Part shown: piece after piece, positions 43,225 through 51,937 of the stretch | How the letters are laid out: each line of letters begins with the position of its first letter | Position numbering within the stretch: the first letter of the stretch is position 1 | NCBI RefSeq assembly: GCF_017873435.1 | Contig: NZ_JAGGKG010000009.1 | Span: 1-64,000 of the forward strand | Length of the DNA stretch: 64,000 nucleotides | Direction: 5' to 3' | DNA from: Paenibacillus turicensis | GTDB lineage: Bacteria; Bacillota; Bacilli; Paenibacillales; Paenibacillaceae | Notes under the pieces: model-generated | What the model was told of the DNA's origin: nothing | Seen by the model: the letters and a program-made list of their open reading frames with translations, nothing else | The model's database searches: none | Position numbers and translations under genes: made by a program

Positions 43225-44196
43225 ATGATTAAGTTAACAAATGTGCATTACCATTACGAGTCTTATGAGAAGGAGTCAGGACTTCTAGGTTCTTTAAAAG
43301 ATTTTAGAAAGCGGAAAGCCATTAAGGAGACCGCGATTAGGTCTTTTAACTTTGAAGTGAGTAAGGGAGAAATTATAGGGCTTCTTGGTCCAAATGGTGC
43401 AGGGAAAACAACACTTATTAAAATGATGTGTGGGATTTTACAGCCTTCTGAGGGGGAGGTATGGTGTAATCAATTTCAACCGTTTAAAAAGGAAGCAGCT
43501 TATTTAAAAAGTATTGGTGTGCTAATGGGACAAAAATCCCAGTTAATATGGGATCTACCCCCAATTGAAACGTTAAATATGTTACAGGTGATTTATGAAA
43601 TAGATCGGGCTATATTTGAAACAAGATTAAATGAAATGATGTTGCTACTCGATATCGACAAGAAAAAGAAAACACCAGTAAGAAAGTTATCGCTTGGTGA
43701 ACGAGTCAAATTTGAGCTAGTATGTGCACTTATACATAATCCAGCTCTTTTATTTCTAGATGAGCCAACGATTGGGTTGGATATTACAAGTCAAAAAAAT
43801 ATTCATGCGTTTTTAAAGCAAGTTAATGAGAAACATCAAACGACCATTATTTTAACTAGTCACTATATGAAGGATATTGAGACGTTAGCAAATCGAATCG
43901 TCATTGTCATGCATGGGGATAAAGTCAAAGATACAACGATTCAACAGTTAAAATCGGACTTTACTTTTGAGGATACATATGAGCTTATGTTTAGTGATAA
44001 AATTCCGGCTGAGCTACAACGGTACAAGCAAATGGATGGTACGCGTATTGTTTTTCCAGCAAATGAGCTTAGACATGTTATAGAGATCCTTTATGAGTTA
44101 CCTCATCCTGAAATTATTTCTAGCTTAACGAAAAAAAGTGCAGAATTTGAGGATATAATTGCACAGATTTTCAAAGACGGAGGGGGAATGAAGTGA
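43225..44196 (+). CDS. ABC transporter ATPase of RiPP cassette
   Basis: 323 residues from ATG 43225 (6 nt behind AAAGGAG). Walker A GPNGAGKTTLIK, signature LSLGERVKFE (variant of LSGGQ), Walker B LLFLDEPTIGLDI, and a C-terminal DUF4162-like extension. The N-terminus has an extra segment (ESGLLGSLKDFRKRKAIKET) between the first strands, typical of ABC-2 exporters with paired permeases. It overlaps the following permease start (GTGA). Likely exports the modified peptide or protects against it. Confidence 0.92.
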   Translation: MIKLTNVHYHYESYEKESGLLGSLKDFRKRKAIKETAIRSFNFEVSKGEIIGLLGPNGAGKTTLIKMMCGILQPSEGEVWCNQFQPFKKEAAYLKSIGVLMGQKSQLIWDLPPIETLNMLQVIYEIDRAIFETRLNEMMLLLDIDKKKKTPVRKLSLGERVKFELVCALIHNPALLFLDEPTIGLDITSQKNIHAFLKQVNEKHQTTIILTSHYMKDIETLANRIVIVMHGDKVKDTTIQQLKSDFTFEDTYELMFSDKIPAELQRYKQMDGTRIVFPANELRHVIEILYELPHPEIISSLTKKSAEFEDIIAQIFKDGGGMK

Positions 44197-44984
44197 AAAA
44201 ATATGTAGTTATTTTTTTGAATCAACTTAATATTCAGCTCTCCTACAAATTTAATTTGATTACAGGCATTATTTCTAATCTAATTAGTATTTTCCTTTCA
44301 TTTTTTATGTGGAAAGCAATTTATGCTGCAAATGGTGGACAAGTCATTGGTGGCTACACAGAAAATGAAATGCTAGTTTATATTATCGTTGTTAATTTAC
44401 TATCTATCTTATTTTCATTCGAGCATGTCGTTCGTTTAGGGGGATTAATTCGCACAGGCAAATTATCAACATTATTGCTTAGGCCTATCAGTTTGCTGAA
44501 GGAGTCTTTTGCTGTATTTATGGGTCAGAAGTGTATTTACCTTGTTATTTTTGCTGTGATATATTTGGTTTCATTTGGTAGTGTAAATACCACGAGTGAT
44601 CATTCGCTTTATTTCTTAGGATTAATTTTATTTTCTGTATTAATTATTGTGATGTTTTTTTTATTAATATCTATGATAAGTACGTTAGGATTTTGGCTAA
44701 TTCAAATGTGGCCGATAAGACCTGTTTTGAACGCATTATATTTGATTTTAGGTGGACTTTATTTTCCACTAAACTTGTTTCCTAATTCTATTTATACGGT
44801 AGTGCAATATAATCCCTTTTCACTTGTTGGTTATCAATATTCGAATGCATTACAGGGCAAACTTGATATGAATAAGTTATGGCTTAGTTGTGTGATTTGT
44901 CTTGGTTGGGCAGTCTTATTTTTAATTATTTATAATTTGAGTTTAGTAAAAGGACTAAAAAAATATGAAGGGATGGGGAGCTAA
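44193..44984 (+). CDS. ABC-2 type permease 1
   Basis: 263 residues, about six membrane segments (LITGIISNLISIFLSFFMWK, LLSILFSFEHVVRLGGLIRT). The motif with GGLIRTGKLSTLLLRPIS is typical of the ABC2_membrane_6 family. GTG start overlapping the ATPase stop. Works with the next gene as a heterodimeric pore. Confidence 0.9.
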   Translation: MKKYVVIFLNQLNIQLSYKFNLITGIISNLISIFLSFFMWKAIYAANGGQVIGGYTENEMLVYIIVVNLLSILFSFEHVVRLGGLIRTGKLSTLLLRPISLLKESFAVFMGQKCIYLVIFAVIYLVSFGSVNTTSDHSLYFLGLILFSVLIIVMFFLLISMISTLGFWLIQMWPIRPVLNALYLILGGLYFPLNLFPNSIYTVVQYNPFSLVGYQYSNALQGKLDMNKLWLSCVICLGWAVLFLIIYNLSLVKGLKKYEGMGS

Positions 44985-45757
44985 TGTCGTGGAAGCTATT
45001 TAAAACATTGGTTTCACAAAGCTTGCAGGAGGCATTATCCTATCGAGCGACTTCATTTATTGTCGTTATATTTGGTTTTTTATTTTTCTCAATTGAGATT
45101 ATAACGGGGATTATTTATTTTGAATATAGTAATGTGATTGCAGGATGGAGTCGAAATGATTATTTATTGCTAATCAGCACCGCTTCTTTAATCACGTATT
45201 TATACCATACGTTTTTTATTGTTTCACACGAAAATTTGTCTGAGGTTATTTTGGAGGGAGAATTGGACTATACGTTGCTGAGACCGGTGAATTCCTTTTT
45301 CTATTATGCTTTTAACCGTATTGATTTTCCCAGCTTAGTGAACGTACTTATAGCGTTAGGTGTCCAAATATATGTTTTGACAAACTATTCTTTGTCTTTC
45401 ATTAACTTGCTTGTGTTTTTTGTTCTTATTTTAGTGGCAACTTGGCTTTTATTTTTGATCAATCAAGTATTTATTATGACGGCGTTTTGGAAGGATCGTG
45501 GTGGGAAATTCCTTGCCATACCAGAGTATTTAAGTGAGTTGTCGAGTAGGCCGGCAGGTATTTATCCCAAAATACTCCGTTATTTATTATCTTGGGCGTT
45601 GCCACTATTAATGGCATTTAATGCGCCAATTTTGTTTGTTAAACAAGATTATTTATGGTTGGAAATGATCTGGTATATCGTATTTACTATAGGATTAACG
45701 GCATTAACAATGTGGATATGGAAAAAAGGTCTGCAGAAATATCAGTCTGCAAGCTGA
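44984..45757 (+). CDS. ABC-2 type permease 2
   Basis: 257 residues, about six membrane segments, same family as the preceding gene (motif LSEVILEGELDYTLLRPVNS corresponds to its GGLIRTGKLSTLLLRPIS). Starts within the stop of permease 1 (TAATG). Last gene of the cassette. No immunity gene, peptidase or second modifying enzyme follows; the next gene is on the other strand. Confidence 0.9.
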   Translation: MSWKLFKTLVSQSLQEALSYRATSFIVVIFGFLFFSIEIITGIIYFEYSNVIAGWSRNDYLLLISTASLITYLYHTFFIVSHENLSEVILEGELDYTLLRPVNSFFYYAFNRIDFPSLVNVLIALGVQIYVLTNYSLSFINLLVFFVLILVATWLLFLINQVFIMTAFWKDRGGKFLAIPEYLSELSSRPAGIYPKILRYLLSWALPLLMAFNAPILFVKQDYLWLEMIWYIVFTIGLTALTMWIWKKGLQKYQSAS

Positions 45758-45858
45758 TGGAATGTATGCGGTAACCGATGGCTAGTGGGCAACTTGGTTA
45801 TAACATCTATCAGTAAAGCAAGGTTGGAATAGATATCTAATAAGTAAAAAGCTTGAGT

Positions 45859-46722
45859 TTATACCCAATGAACTGGGCAAGAAAGGATAGTAGGTAGCTT
45901 GGTATATTTATCTCCCTTAGCCCCGTTAAGTTGCGATTGGGTGAGGAAAAGAGTATGTGTTAAGTTTGCGCCTCGTAAATTGGCATCTCTTAGGTCAGCG
46001 CCAATGAAGTTAGTTCCGCACAGGTTTGCACCTTCTAAATTGGCAGCGATCAGTAGACATCCACGAAGGTCTGCACAGCGAAGTTCTTTTTTTGTTAAAT
46101 TAGCTCCGATAAAATCTCTTTTTTGCTTGGTGTTAATTATTTTGTTTTCGTTAAAGTTGGAGGTTTTAGTTAATACTTGGCGAGTATGGGCTTGAATCAC
46201 TTGCGTAACTTGGTTAATGACCATGCTAACCTTAGTATGATGAGCAAATAAGTCAAAATTTTGTAGCTCTTCAGGAGATGCTAGTGTGACTTTTTCCGTC
46301 TCATTAAGAAGATAATACACATCGTCAGAAAGTGCAGATGGGATGTCGTAGGAGAGTGCCTCATATAAATACCAACACATTTCGTATAATTGCCTCATAA
46401 TTAAGAAGACGTTAAACATTTGTTCAGAAGATGAATGCTCTGCACCTTGTGCTCTCCAGCCATTTCCACCACCATAAGTCACCTGTGATACTTGTTGTCC
46501 TGCACCAAAGCATTCATAGGAGGTACAGCCTTTTAGTCCTTGCTCCGAGAGCTTTTCATGAATGCTACAGGTATAATTCTGTGCTAAATTAGGGCAAGGT
46601 ACGCCTGCGTGCTTGTCGGTTGGAAAGCCATCGTGCTTAGAAAAATACAGCGCAACACAACAAAGCCCAAAGCAATTTTGGCAATCGGGCTTGAGGTGGT
46701 TAATCGTGGATTGGTGTTTCAT
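45859..46722 (-). CDS. Cys-cluster plus pentapeptide-repeat protein
   Basis: 287 residues. The N-terminus carries a CxxCxxxCC cluster (DCQNCFGLCC, residues 14-23) with further cysteines (CPNL, CSIH, CTSYEC), probably a metal or Fe-S site. The middle (95-190) is helical. The C-terminus (about 205-265) contains at least nine pentapeptide repeats (ADLRG CLLIA ANLEG ANLCG TNFIG ADLRD ANLRG), forming a short right-handed beta helix. ATG behind AGGAG. Function unknown; pentapeptide proteins can mimic DNA, but this one is short for that. Confidence 0.85.
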   Translation of the reverse strand: MKHQSTINHLKPDCQNCFGLCCVALYFSKHDGFPTDKHAGVPCPNLAQNYTCSIHEKLSEQGLKGCTSYECFGAGQQVSQVTYGGGNGWRAQGAEHSSSEQMFNVFLIMRQLYEMCWYLYEALSYDIPSALSDDVYYLLNETEKVTLASPEELQNFDLFAHHTKVSMVINQVTQVIQAHTRQVLTKTSNFNENKIINTKQKRDFIGANLTKKELRCADLRGCLLIAANLEGANLCGTNFIGADLRDANLRGANLTHTLFLTQSQLNGAKGDKYTKLPTILSCPVHWV

Positions 46723-46791
46723 CGGTATACATCTCCTAATATATCTCCTAAGTAATAATCTTATCCTTTATATGCTATATATCTATGTGGT

Positions 46792-47271
46792 TTATTCCCA
46801 CTTCTCATCTAGCTTATCTGAATAGAAAAGAATCGCTTGTTTATATTCTAAAATGGATTCATCGTTGCTAGACGTTGCTAATTGTTGCAGCAATATTTCC
46901 ATCGCCTTGCTGTGCTCTTGTAAATTATACAAGGTCATGGCGTAAAATACCTTCAAATTATTTTTATCTGGAAACTCTAATATAGCCGCCTCGAAGGTTT
47001 CTTTTGCCTCTGTATATCGCCCTAGAGAACGATAAGTACTTCCTAGACCAAGATAAGCACCTTCTAGACTGCTTGGACATAAGCCAAGTGAGATAGCTTG
47101 GATATAGTGAGGGACTGCAAGTCGTTCCTCGCCAAGATTGTCATAACACCATGCCATCTGGTAATGATTTTCACCGTGATTGGGGTCCGTAGCAAGTAAC
47201 TGAAGCATGGCAACCTTTGCTTCCGTGTACTTTTTTTCCTTCCGGAGCTGTAGTACTGTATCTAATGTCAT
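46792..47271 (-). CDS. tetratricopeptide-repeat protein (159 aa)
   Basis: Four or so TPR units (e.g. GENHYQMAWCYDNLGEERLA, YLGLGSTYRSLGRYTEAKET, LKVFYAMTLYNLQEHSKAME), so a protein-interaction scaffold of the cytoplasm. ATG behind AAAGGA. Client unknown. It is the gene downstream of hxlB, separated by about 100 bp. Confidence 0.87.
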   Translation of the reverse strand: MTLDTVLQLRKEKKYTEAKVAMLQLLATDPNHGENHYQMAWCYDNLGEERLAVPHYIQAISLGLCPSSLEGAYLGLGSTYRSLGRYTEAKETFEAAILEFPDKNNLKVFYAMTLYNLQEHSKAMEILLQQLATSSNDESILEYKQAILFYSDKLDEKWE

Positions 47272-47372
47272 AACTAAGGATTCCTTTCATCGTTCCCCTA
47301 AATGGATTCAAAAGAAAGCCTAGAAAGCTCATCTCCATAAGAGATCTCTTTTCTAGGCTTACATTATTTGTT

Positions 47373-47933
47373 TTATTCAAGGTTAGCATGCTTGCCATAC
47401 ATTTGGCTAGAGCTTAAACCTTTTTGCGTCATGTAACGTAAGATTAATGCGTCGTAAAATAACAGCATCGTCTGCTCAAAGAGGGAACCCATTGGCTGAA
47501 TACTTTGAGATATACTCTCATGTTGTTCTTTAGGTGAACCTGGAAGCTTAACAACGATATCCGCTAGTTTCCCGATCGTAGAGTCTTGTGAAATCGTAAC
47601 GGCCGCTACGATGCCTCCTAAGCTTTTTGCCTTTTCAGCAATAGGAATAAGTGTTTTTGTCTCACCAGAGTCTGTGCCAATAATGAGTAGATCACCCTTT
47701 TCCAAATTTGCTGTTACTGTCTCACCTACAACATAAGCGTCTAACCCCATGTGCATCATCCGCATTACAAAGGCTTTACCCATAAGTCCAGATCGCCCTG
47801 CTCCTGCAACAAAAATCTTGCCCGATTTCATCATTTGATTCAGTAAGGCTTCGGATGCTTCATCGGGAATAGAATTCGCCGTCTTGTTTAATTCTTCGAT
47901 AACCTGACTGAAATAGAGTGATGTGTGTGTCAT
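47373..47933 (-). CDS. hxlB: 6-phospho-3-hexuloisomerase
   Basis: 186 residues with the SIS sugar-isomerase fold (FVAGAGRSGLMGKAFVMRMM, GTDSGETKTLIPIAEKAKSL). Converts D-arabino-3-hexulose-6-phosphate to fructose-6-phosphate, the second step of the ribulose monophosphate pathway for formaldehyde fixation. Begins 6 bp after hxlA in the same operon. Confidence 0.95.
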   Translation of the reverse strand: MTHTSLYFSQVIEELNKTANSIPDEASEALLNQMMKSGKIFVAGAGRSGLMGKAFVMRMMHMGLDAYVVGETVTANLEKGDLLIIGTDSGETKTLIPIAEKAKSLGGIVAAVTISQDSTIGKLADIVVKLPGSPKEQHESISQSIQPMGSLFEQTMLLFYDALILRYMTQKGLSSSQMYGKHANLE

Positions 47934-47939
47934 ACCAAA

Positions 47940-48572
47940 TTAACCTTGCTTAATAAGCTCTTGCATTTTAGCTGCTACAGCCTGCTTATCATCATGGCTA
48001 GTAATTCCGCCACCTACAATAATAAGGTCTGGGTTTTGTTTGATTACTTCTGGAAGAGTTTCGAGTTTGATTCCGCCAGCAACCGCAGTTTTAGAATTTT
48101 TCACTACACTTTTAATCGTTGCAAGGTCTTCGAAAGAGTTTTTACCTACAGCTTGTAAATCATAACCAGTATGCACACAAATGTAGTCTACGCCAAACTC
48201 GTCTAATTGTGCCGCACGACCTTTAAGGTCTTTGATCGCAATCATGTCTGCTAGCACTTGCTTGCCTAGTTTTTTGGCTTCTGCTACAGCACCTTTGATG
48301 GACTCGTCTTCTGCTGCTGCTAAAATTGTAATGATGTCTGCACCAGCCGCAGATGCTTGGCCAACTTCATAACCTGCCGCGTCCATAATTTTAAGGTCAG
48401 CTAATACAGTCAAATGTGGAAATGCTTCTTTTACAGCCTTTACAGCATGCAATCCTTCATTGATGACAACCGGTGTACCAATCTCTACGATATCAATATG
48501 GTTTTGTACCTCTTTTACAACTTCGATTGCCCCTTGGATATCAACAAGATCTAGTGCTAATTGTAATTTCAT
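47940..48572 (-). CDS. hxlA: 3-hexulose-6-phosphate synthase
   Basis: 210 residues from ATG 48572 (an ATG three codons earlier is also possible; AAGGAG suits both). TIM-barrel of the OMP decarboxylase superfamily: MKLQLALDLVDI, VLADLKIMDAAGYEVGQASA, VAGGI. Condenses formaldehyde with ribulose-5-phosphate. First gene of hxlAB, divergent from hxlR, from which it is separated by about 240 bp that must hold its promoter. Confidence 0.95.
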   Translation of the reverse strand: MKLQLALDLVDIQGAIEVVKEVQNHIDIVEIGTPVVINEGLHAVKAVKEAFPHLTVLADLKIMDAAGYEVGQASAAGADIITILAAAEDESIKGAVAEAKKLGKQVLADMIAIKDLKGRAAQLDEFGVDYICVHTGYDLQAVGKNSFEDLATIKSVVKNSKTAVAGGIKLETLPEVIKQNPDLIIVGGGITSHDDKQAVAAKMQELIKQG

Positions 48573-48813
48573 TACATACACGCTCCTTAGTTTATAGTGG
48601 TTTAACTGAATATCAAGCTCAACAGCGTTTGTCCGAGTTATGTTTATTTCTACCCTTATGTTTGCGGTTGATTATGGTTTACTATTTGGTTCATGCTCAC
48701 TATACTAAATATATAAAATTTATAGAAGTACGCACTTTAATCGCATATAGTGTCTAAAAGTATACTGTGAACTGAGAAATGTATTGGATAATAAAATATG
48801 GGAGGTATCGTAT

Positions 48814-49180
48814 ATGCCACATTTTGATGAAAAGAGCTTCAATTGTGAAAAGGAATTAACGTTAGCTATTATAGGCGGGAAGTGGAAGATGCTCATCCTA
48901 TGGCACTTGGAAGCAGGGAATGAAGCGTTTTGGTGAGCTGAAGGCACTTATACCGGGCATTACCCAACGAATGCTTGTCAGTCAGCTTCGTGAGCTGGAG
49001 GCGCACCTTATTGTACACCGTGAAGTTTATCCAGTTGTTCCACCTAAGGTGGAGTATTCGCTAACAGAATACGGAGAAAGCCTGATGCCGATTTTGGATG
49101 CAATGTATGAGTGGGGTAAGGGGTATATTGAAAATGTGCTGGACAAAGTGGACGTTGAGATTGTGATGGAGCAAAAGTAA
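48814..49180 (+). pseudogene. hxlR: HxlR-type transcriptional activator, frameshifted
   Basis: Starts at ATG 48814 behind GGGAGG. The first frame reads through the HxlR helix-turn-helix start ([25 protein letters not shown]) and ends at a TGA at 48932-48934. The second frame continues the family sequence without loss ([20 protein letters not shown], then [20 protein letters not shown]). Removing one G from the GGG at about 48913-48916 restores one frame. The divergent position to hxlAB fits the formaldehyde-responsive activator of that operon. Either a real mutation or a sequencing error in a G run. Confidence 0.88.
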
Positions 49181-49229
49181 TAGGAGTCAAAATAATGTCT
49201 TCATTCATGTAGAAATCAAGTGAAATGGA

Positions 49230-49380
49230 TTCACATGTATTATATTTTTATGTTAAGATAAGGATAGAAATAAGGACGGTCCGCCGACCGCCCTCAGCAC
49301 AACACTTGGGTGGGATACCTCCAAACTTGGTGTTTGAAAATAACCTGTTCCCTTGGCGCTAACCTGGGCAGGTTATTTTC
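49230..49380 (+). ncRNA. antitoxin RNA of a type I toxin-antitoxin locus (predicted)
   Basis: Predicted promoter TTCACA (49230) / TAAGAT (49254), 18-bp spacing. The RNA would start near 49266 with a stable hairpin GGACGGTC / GACCGCCC, pass a sequence resembling the toxin leader, and end in the hairpin GAAAATAACCTG / CAGGTTATTTTC (49336-49380), which also terminates the convergent toxin message. The 3' overlap with that message gives the base pairing. Confidence 0.6.
49336..49380. terminator. bidirectional terminator shared by toxin and antitoxin RNAs
   Basis: Perfect 12-bp arms GAAAATAACCTG (49336-49347) and CAGGTTATTTTC (49369-49380), loop of 21 nt. Confidence 0.8.
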
Positions 49381-49453
49381 GTTTATTCAGGTAAGTGAGC
49401 AATGCTAGAATAAACATTCCAATCATCATCACATCCGAAAACGAAAATGTCAT
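49373..49453 (-). CDS. holin-like type I toxin peptide (26 aa)
   Basis: Encodes MTFSFSDVMMIGMFILALLT then YLNKRK: one membrane helix and a basic tail, the pattern of the holin-like toxin family (BsrE/TxpA type) of Bacillota. SD GGAGGTGAT is 6 nt from the ATG and is closed in a 6-bp hairpin ACCTCC/GGAGGT (49461-49477), as in translation-blocked type I toxin messages. Extended -10 box TGATATAAT on the minus strand (TATAAT complement at 49513-49518). The membrane insertion would be toxic if the antisense RNA were lost. Confidence 0.8.
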   Translation of the reverse strand: MTFSFSDVMMIGMFILALLTYLNKRK

Positions 49454-49808
49454 AGGTATCACCTCCAATCCGGAGGTAATACTTCCCACCCAAGTTCAGT
49501 TGTACATGCTAAATTATATCATAATTAGATATATATAGGATTAAAAAACTATGAACTCCGAATATTTCCCTCGTTAATAAATTCCACAAAATAGATCTAT
49601 CCACTATACTTTAATGCTTAACATCTCTGCATAATTAAGTCTAATAAACTACCCAAACTACCCAATGAGAAACAAAAGTAACAATGTTTTAAGTAAGTTT
49701 GTGATATGCTTTATAGGTTATTCGTTATTTGAAGTTACATAATGTGATCAAGGTAAATATTTTTTAGTTTATTGTGAAAGTTGAACGCTCTGAGGAGAGA
49801 GGTGTCTT

Positions 49809-50675
49809 GTGGGATCTATTTTTAAGAATGAAGCGGCTGAAGCAGAATATTATGTTTGCTACGACAAATGTTTAAATATGATTGAAGTGGAAGGAACATC
49901 AAGTTATATACATACAAGCTTTGGTGATACGCACGTACTTTGCTTTGGTGATCAAAGTAAGCCGCCGATGGTTCTCCTGCACGGGATGACCATGAGTAGT
50001 ACAATGTGGTTTCCCAATATAAAGCAGCTAGCACAAGAACGTTGTATTTATGCGGTTGATATTATGGGGGATTTCGGTAAAAGTAAACCTAATGTAGCCA
50101 TAAAAAATCGGAAGGACGCGAATCAGTGGCTTCTTGAGGTTTTGGACGCTATGGAGTTGAATCAGGTAGATTTAGCAGGGCATTCTATGGGGGGATTTTT
50201 GTCTTTAAATTTTTCTCTTGCTTATTCAGAGCGAATATCAAGGCTGTTGCTTTATGCCCCAGCAGGAACGTTTCATAAAATAAGCATGAAATTTTTCGCG
50301 AAAATTTATCCTGCATTGTTGTTTCACACGGAGAAGTGGATTGACAATGCTTTTTTGTGGTTCTCTGGGAAGGGGGAGCCATTACATCCTGTATTTCGTT
50401 CTCAGGTTATCGCGGGTTATCGTTATGCCAAACCACTTTTGCAGCTCATGCCTTCTGTATTTAATAAAGCAGAGTTTTATGATTTTAATATTCCTACCTT
50501 GCTCCTGATCGGAGATAAAGAAGTAATTTATCCTGCAGCAAAAACAATAGCAAATGCAAAAGAACTCATCCCTAATCTTGAGACTCATTTAATTGCTGGG
50601 GCAAGTCATTCCTTAACTATGGAGCATGCCGATATTGTGAATGAGCTGACACTTTTGTTTTTGCAAAAAAGATAA
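49809..50675 (+). CDS. alpha/beta hydrolase (288 aa)
   Basis: GTG start behind GAGGAGAGAGG. Hydrolase fold with oxyanion motif LLHGMTMSST, nucleophile elbow GHSMGG, late Asp in IPTLLLIGDKEVIYP and a catalytic His near the end (GASHSLTMEHAD). Substrate unknown. Stands alone. Confidence 0.9.
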   Translation: MGSIFKNEAAEAEYYVCYDKCLNMIEVEGTSSYIHTSFGDTHVLCFGDQSKPPMVLLHGMTMSSTMWFPNIKQLAQERCIYAVDIMGDFGKSKPNVAIKNRKDANQWLLEVLDAMELNQVDLAGHSMGGFLSLNFSLAYSERISRLLLYAPAGTFHKISMKFFAKIYPALLFHTEKWIDNAFLWFSGKGEPLHPVFRSQVIAGYRYAKPLLQLMPSVFNKAEFYDFNIPTLLLIGDKEVIYPAAKTIANAKELIPNLETHLIAGASHSLTMEHADIVNELTLLFLQKR

Positions 50676-50701
50676 TTGATCACTGCTAGGTAAATTGTAG
50701 T

Positions 50702-51007
50702 TTATTGAGAAGTGAATATGGCTTGAAGCAAGTTCATTATACCAAAAAATGTAAAAAATACTCCGGCAATAATTACAACAATTCCACCAAATTTAAGAAA
50801 TGCTAAATATGACTCAGTAGGCTCAACCTCATTTTTAAACTTCCACCGCACATTACGATGTAACCCAAATTCTGGTTTTTTTATTCTGAGGATACCTAGC
50901 CAAATAAAGATAAGTCCAAAAATTATAGTTATGATAGGGAAGACCAATAGTAACAACTCCTTTGGGGTTGGTTTAGGGCTAATGATTGATTTATTACGTT
51001 CGTACAA
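50702..51007 (-). CDS. small membrane protein (DUF6199-like), copy 1
   Basis: 101 residues with two membrane segments (LLLVFPIITIIFGLIFIWLG, GGIVVIIAGVFFTFFGIMNL) around a hydrophilic loop containing KKPEFGLHRNVRWKF and EPTESYL. The loop pattern is shared with the next gene, so they are paralogs. The start (TTG 51007) is uncertain. Function unknown. Confidence 0.7.
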   Translation of the reverse strand: MYERNKSIISPKPTPKELLLLVFPIITIIFGLIFIWLGILRIKKPEFGLHRNVRWKFKNEVEPTESYLAFLKFGGIVVIIAGVFFTFFGIMNLLQAIFTSQ

Positions 51008-51047
51008 AATGTATGAATGTACACCTATAAAAAGTTTTAAAAAAAGC

Positions 51048-51284
51048 TTAAGTTGCGAACGTGTCTCGAAGTAAAGTTAGAATACCATAAATAAAAGAAA
51101 GTCCACCTGCAACTACACAAATAATTCCACCAATTTGTGAAAGGATGAGATATGAATCACTAGGTCCGTTATCATCATTATGTTTCCAACCCTCAGTAAT
51201 TTTCCAGGCGAATTCAGGTTTTTTAATATATAAAATTCCAATCAAAATAGTAAATACTCCAAAAGCCATATAAAAAATTGGCAT
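51048..51284 (-). CDS. small membrane protein (DUF6199-like), copy 2
   Basis: 78 residues, two membrane segments, central motif KKPEFAWKITEGWKHNDDNG then PSDSYL, the mark of DUF6199-type proteins. Paralog of the gene 40 bp downstream. ATG behind AAAGGA. Function unknown. Confidence 0.8.
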   Translation of the reverse strand: MPIFYMAFGVFTILIGILYIKKPEFAWKITEGWKHNDDNGPSDSYLILSQIGGIICVVAGGLSFIYGILTLLRDTFAT

Positions 51285-51322
51285 AGTCTATATAAACAGT
51301 CCTTTCATTTTCGTTATATATA

Positions 51323-51703
51323 TCACCATTGCTCAATCCAAATTGGCTCCATATCAGAGTAACCCATGGCTTGCAGCAACTCCCAAGCGTTGTCGATCGT
51401 ATTTTGCTTTCCTTTGAGCCAAAGTTGTTGTTGTTCGTTTTGTAAATAATGAATGATCTCAGCAATATGCTTTGGTTTGCCTAGATGAATGGTCGTTTGT
51501 AGGTTGTTTTTGTGTGCAGAGATATCATAAAAAGCCCAGAAGGTATGCCGTTCTTCATCTGGTGGATCAGCCTCGAAAATGAGTGTGATTTTTGTTGTTT
51601 TGTCTTCCTTGGGTGAAATGTTTAAGGTGAGGCGGGAACCACCCACATGCCAATATACATAAGGTTGATCTTCAACGGTTAGCTTTCTGAGCTTAGTATT
51701 CAT
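51323..51703 (-). CDS. hypothetical protein (126 aa)
   Basis: ATG 51703 follows AAAGGAGGA, preferred to an in-frame start 45 nt upstream. Soluble, mixed alpha/beta, with several Trp (VYWHVGG, HTFWAFYD, QQLWLKG, IWIEQW). No family recognised. Confidence 0.75.
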   Translation of the reverse strand: MNTKLRKLTVEDQPYVYWHVGGSRLTLNISPKEDKTTKITLIFEADPPDEERHTFWAFYDISAHKNNLQTTIHLGKPKHIAEIIHYLQNEQQQLWLKGKQNTIDNAWELLQAMGYSDMEPIWIEQW

Positions 51704-51757
51704 CACACAAAGTCCTCCTTTGAGGTAAAAAGTACCTATAGAGTACATGATACCATA

Positions 51758-51937
51758 TTAGAACTTTGATTCAGCGTGATTTTTTCTATAGAGGAATTTT
51801 CCGATGACAAAGCAACTGACTCCTAACAAAAAAGTAATAATCGGCACGAGATGAATGCCTTCATCTTGGTAATGAAAAGCGAGCAATATTGAAAGGGACA
51901 TTAGCATTAAACCAACAATATAAGCAAGTTTGTACAT
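51758..51937 (-). CDS. small two-helix membrane protein (59 aa)
   Basis: ATG behind AGGAGGATATT. The 59 residues contain two membrane segments (LAYIVGLMLMSLSILLAF and LVPIITFLLGVSCFVIGKFL) and a basic C-terminus (YRKNHAESKF). Short but with a near-perfect ribosome-binding site. Function unknown. Confidence 0.7.
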   Translation of the reverse strand: MYKLAYIVGLMLMSLSILLAFHYQDEGIHLVPIITFLLGVSCFVIGKFLYRKNHAESKF

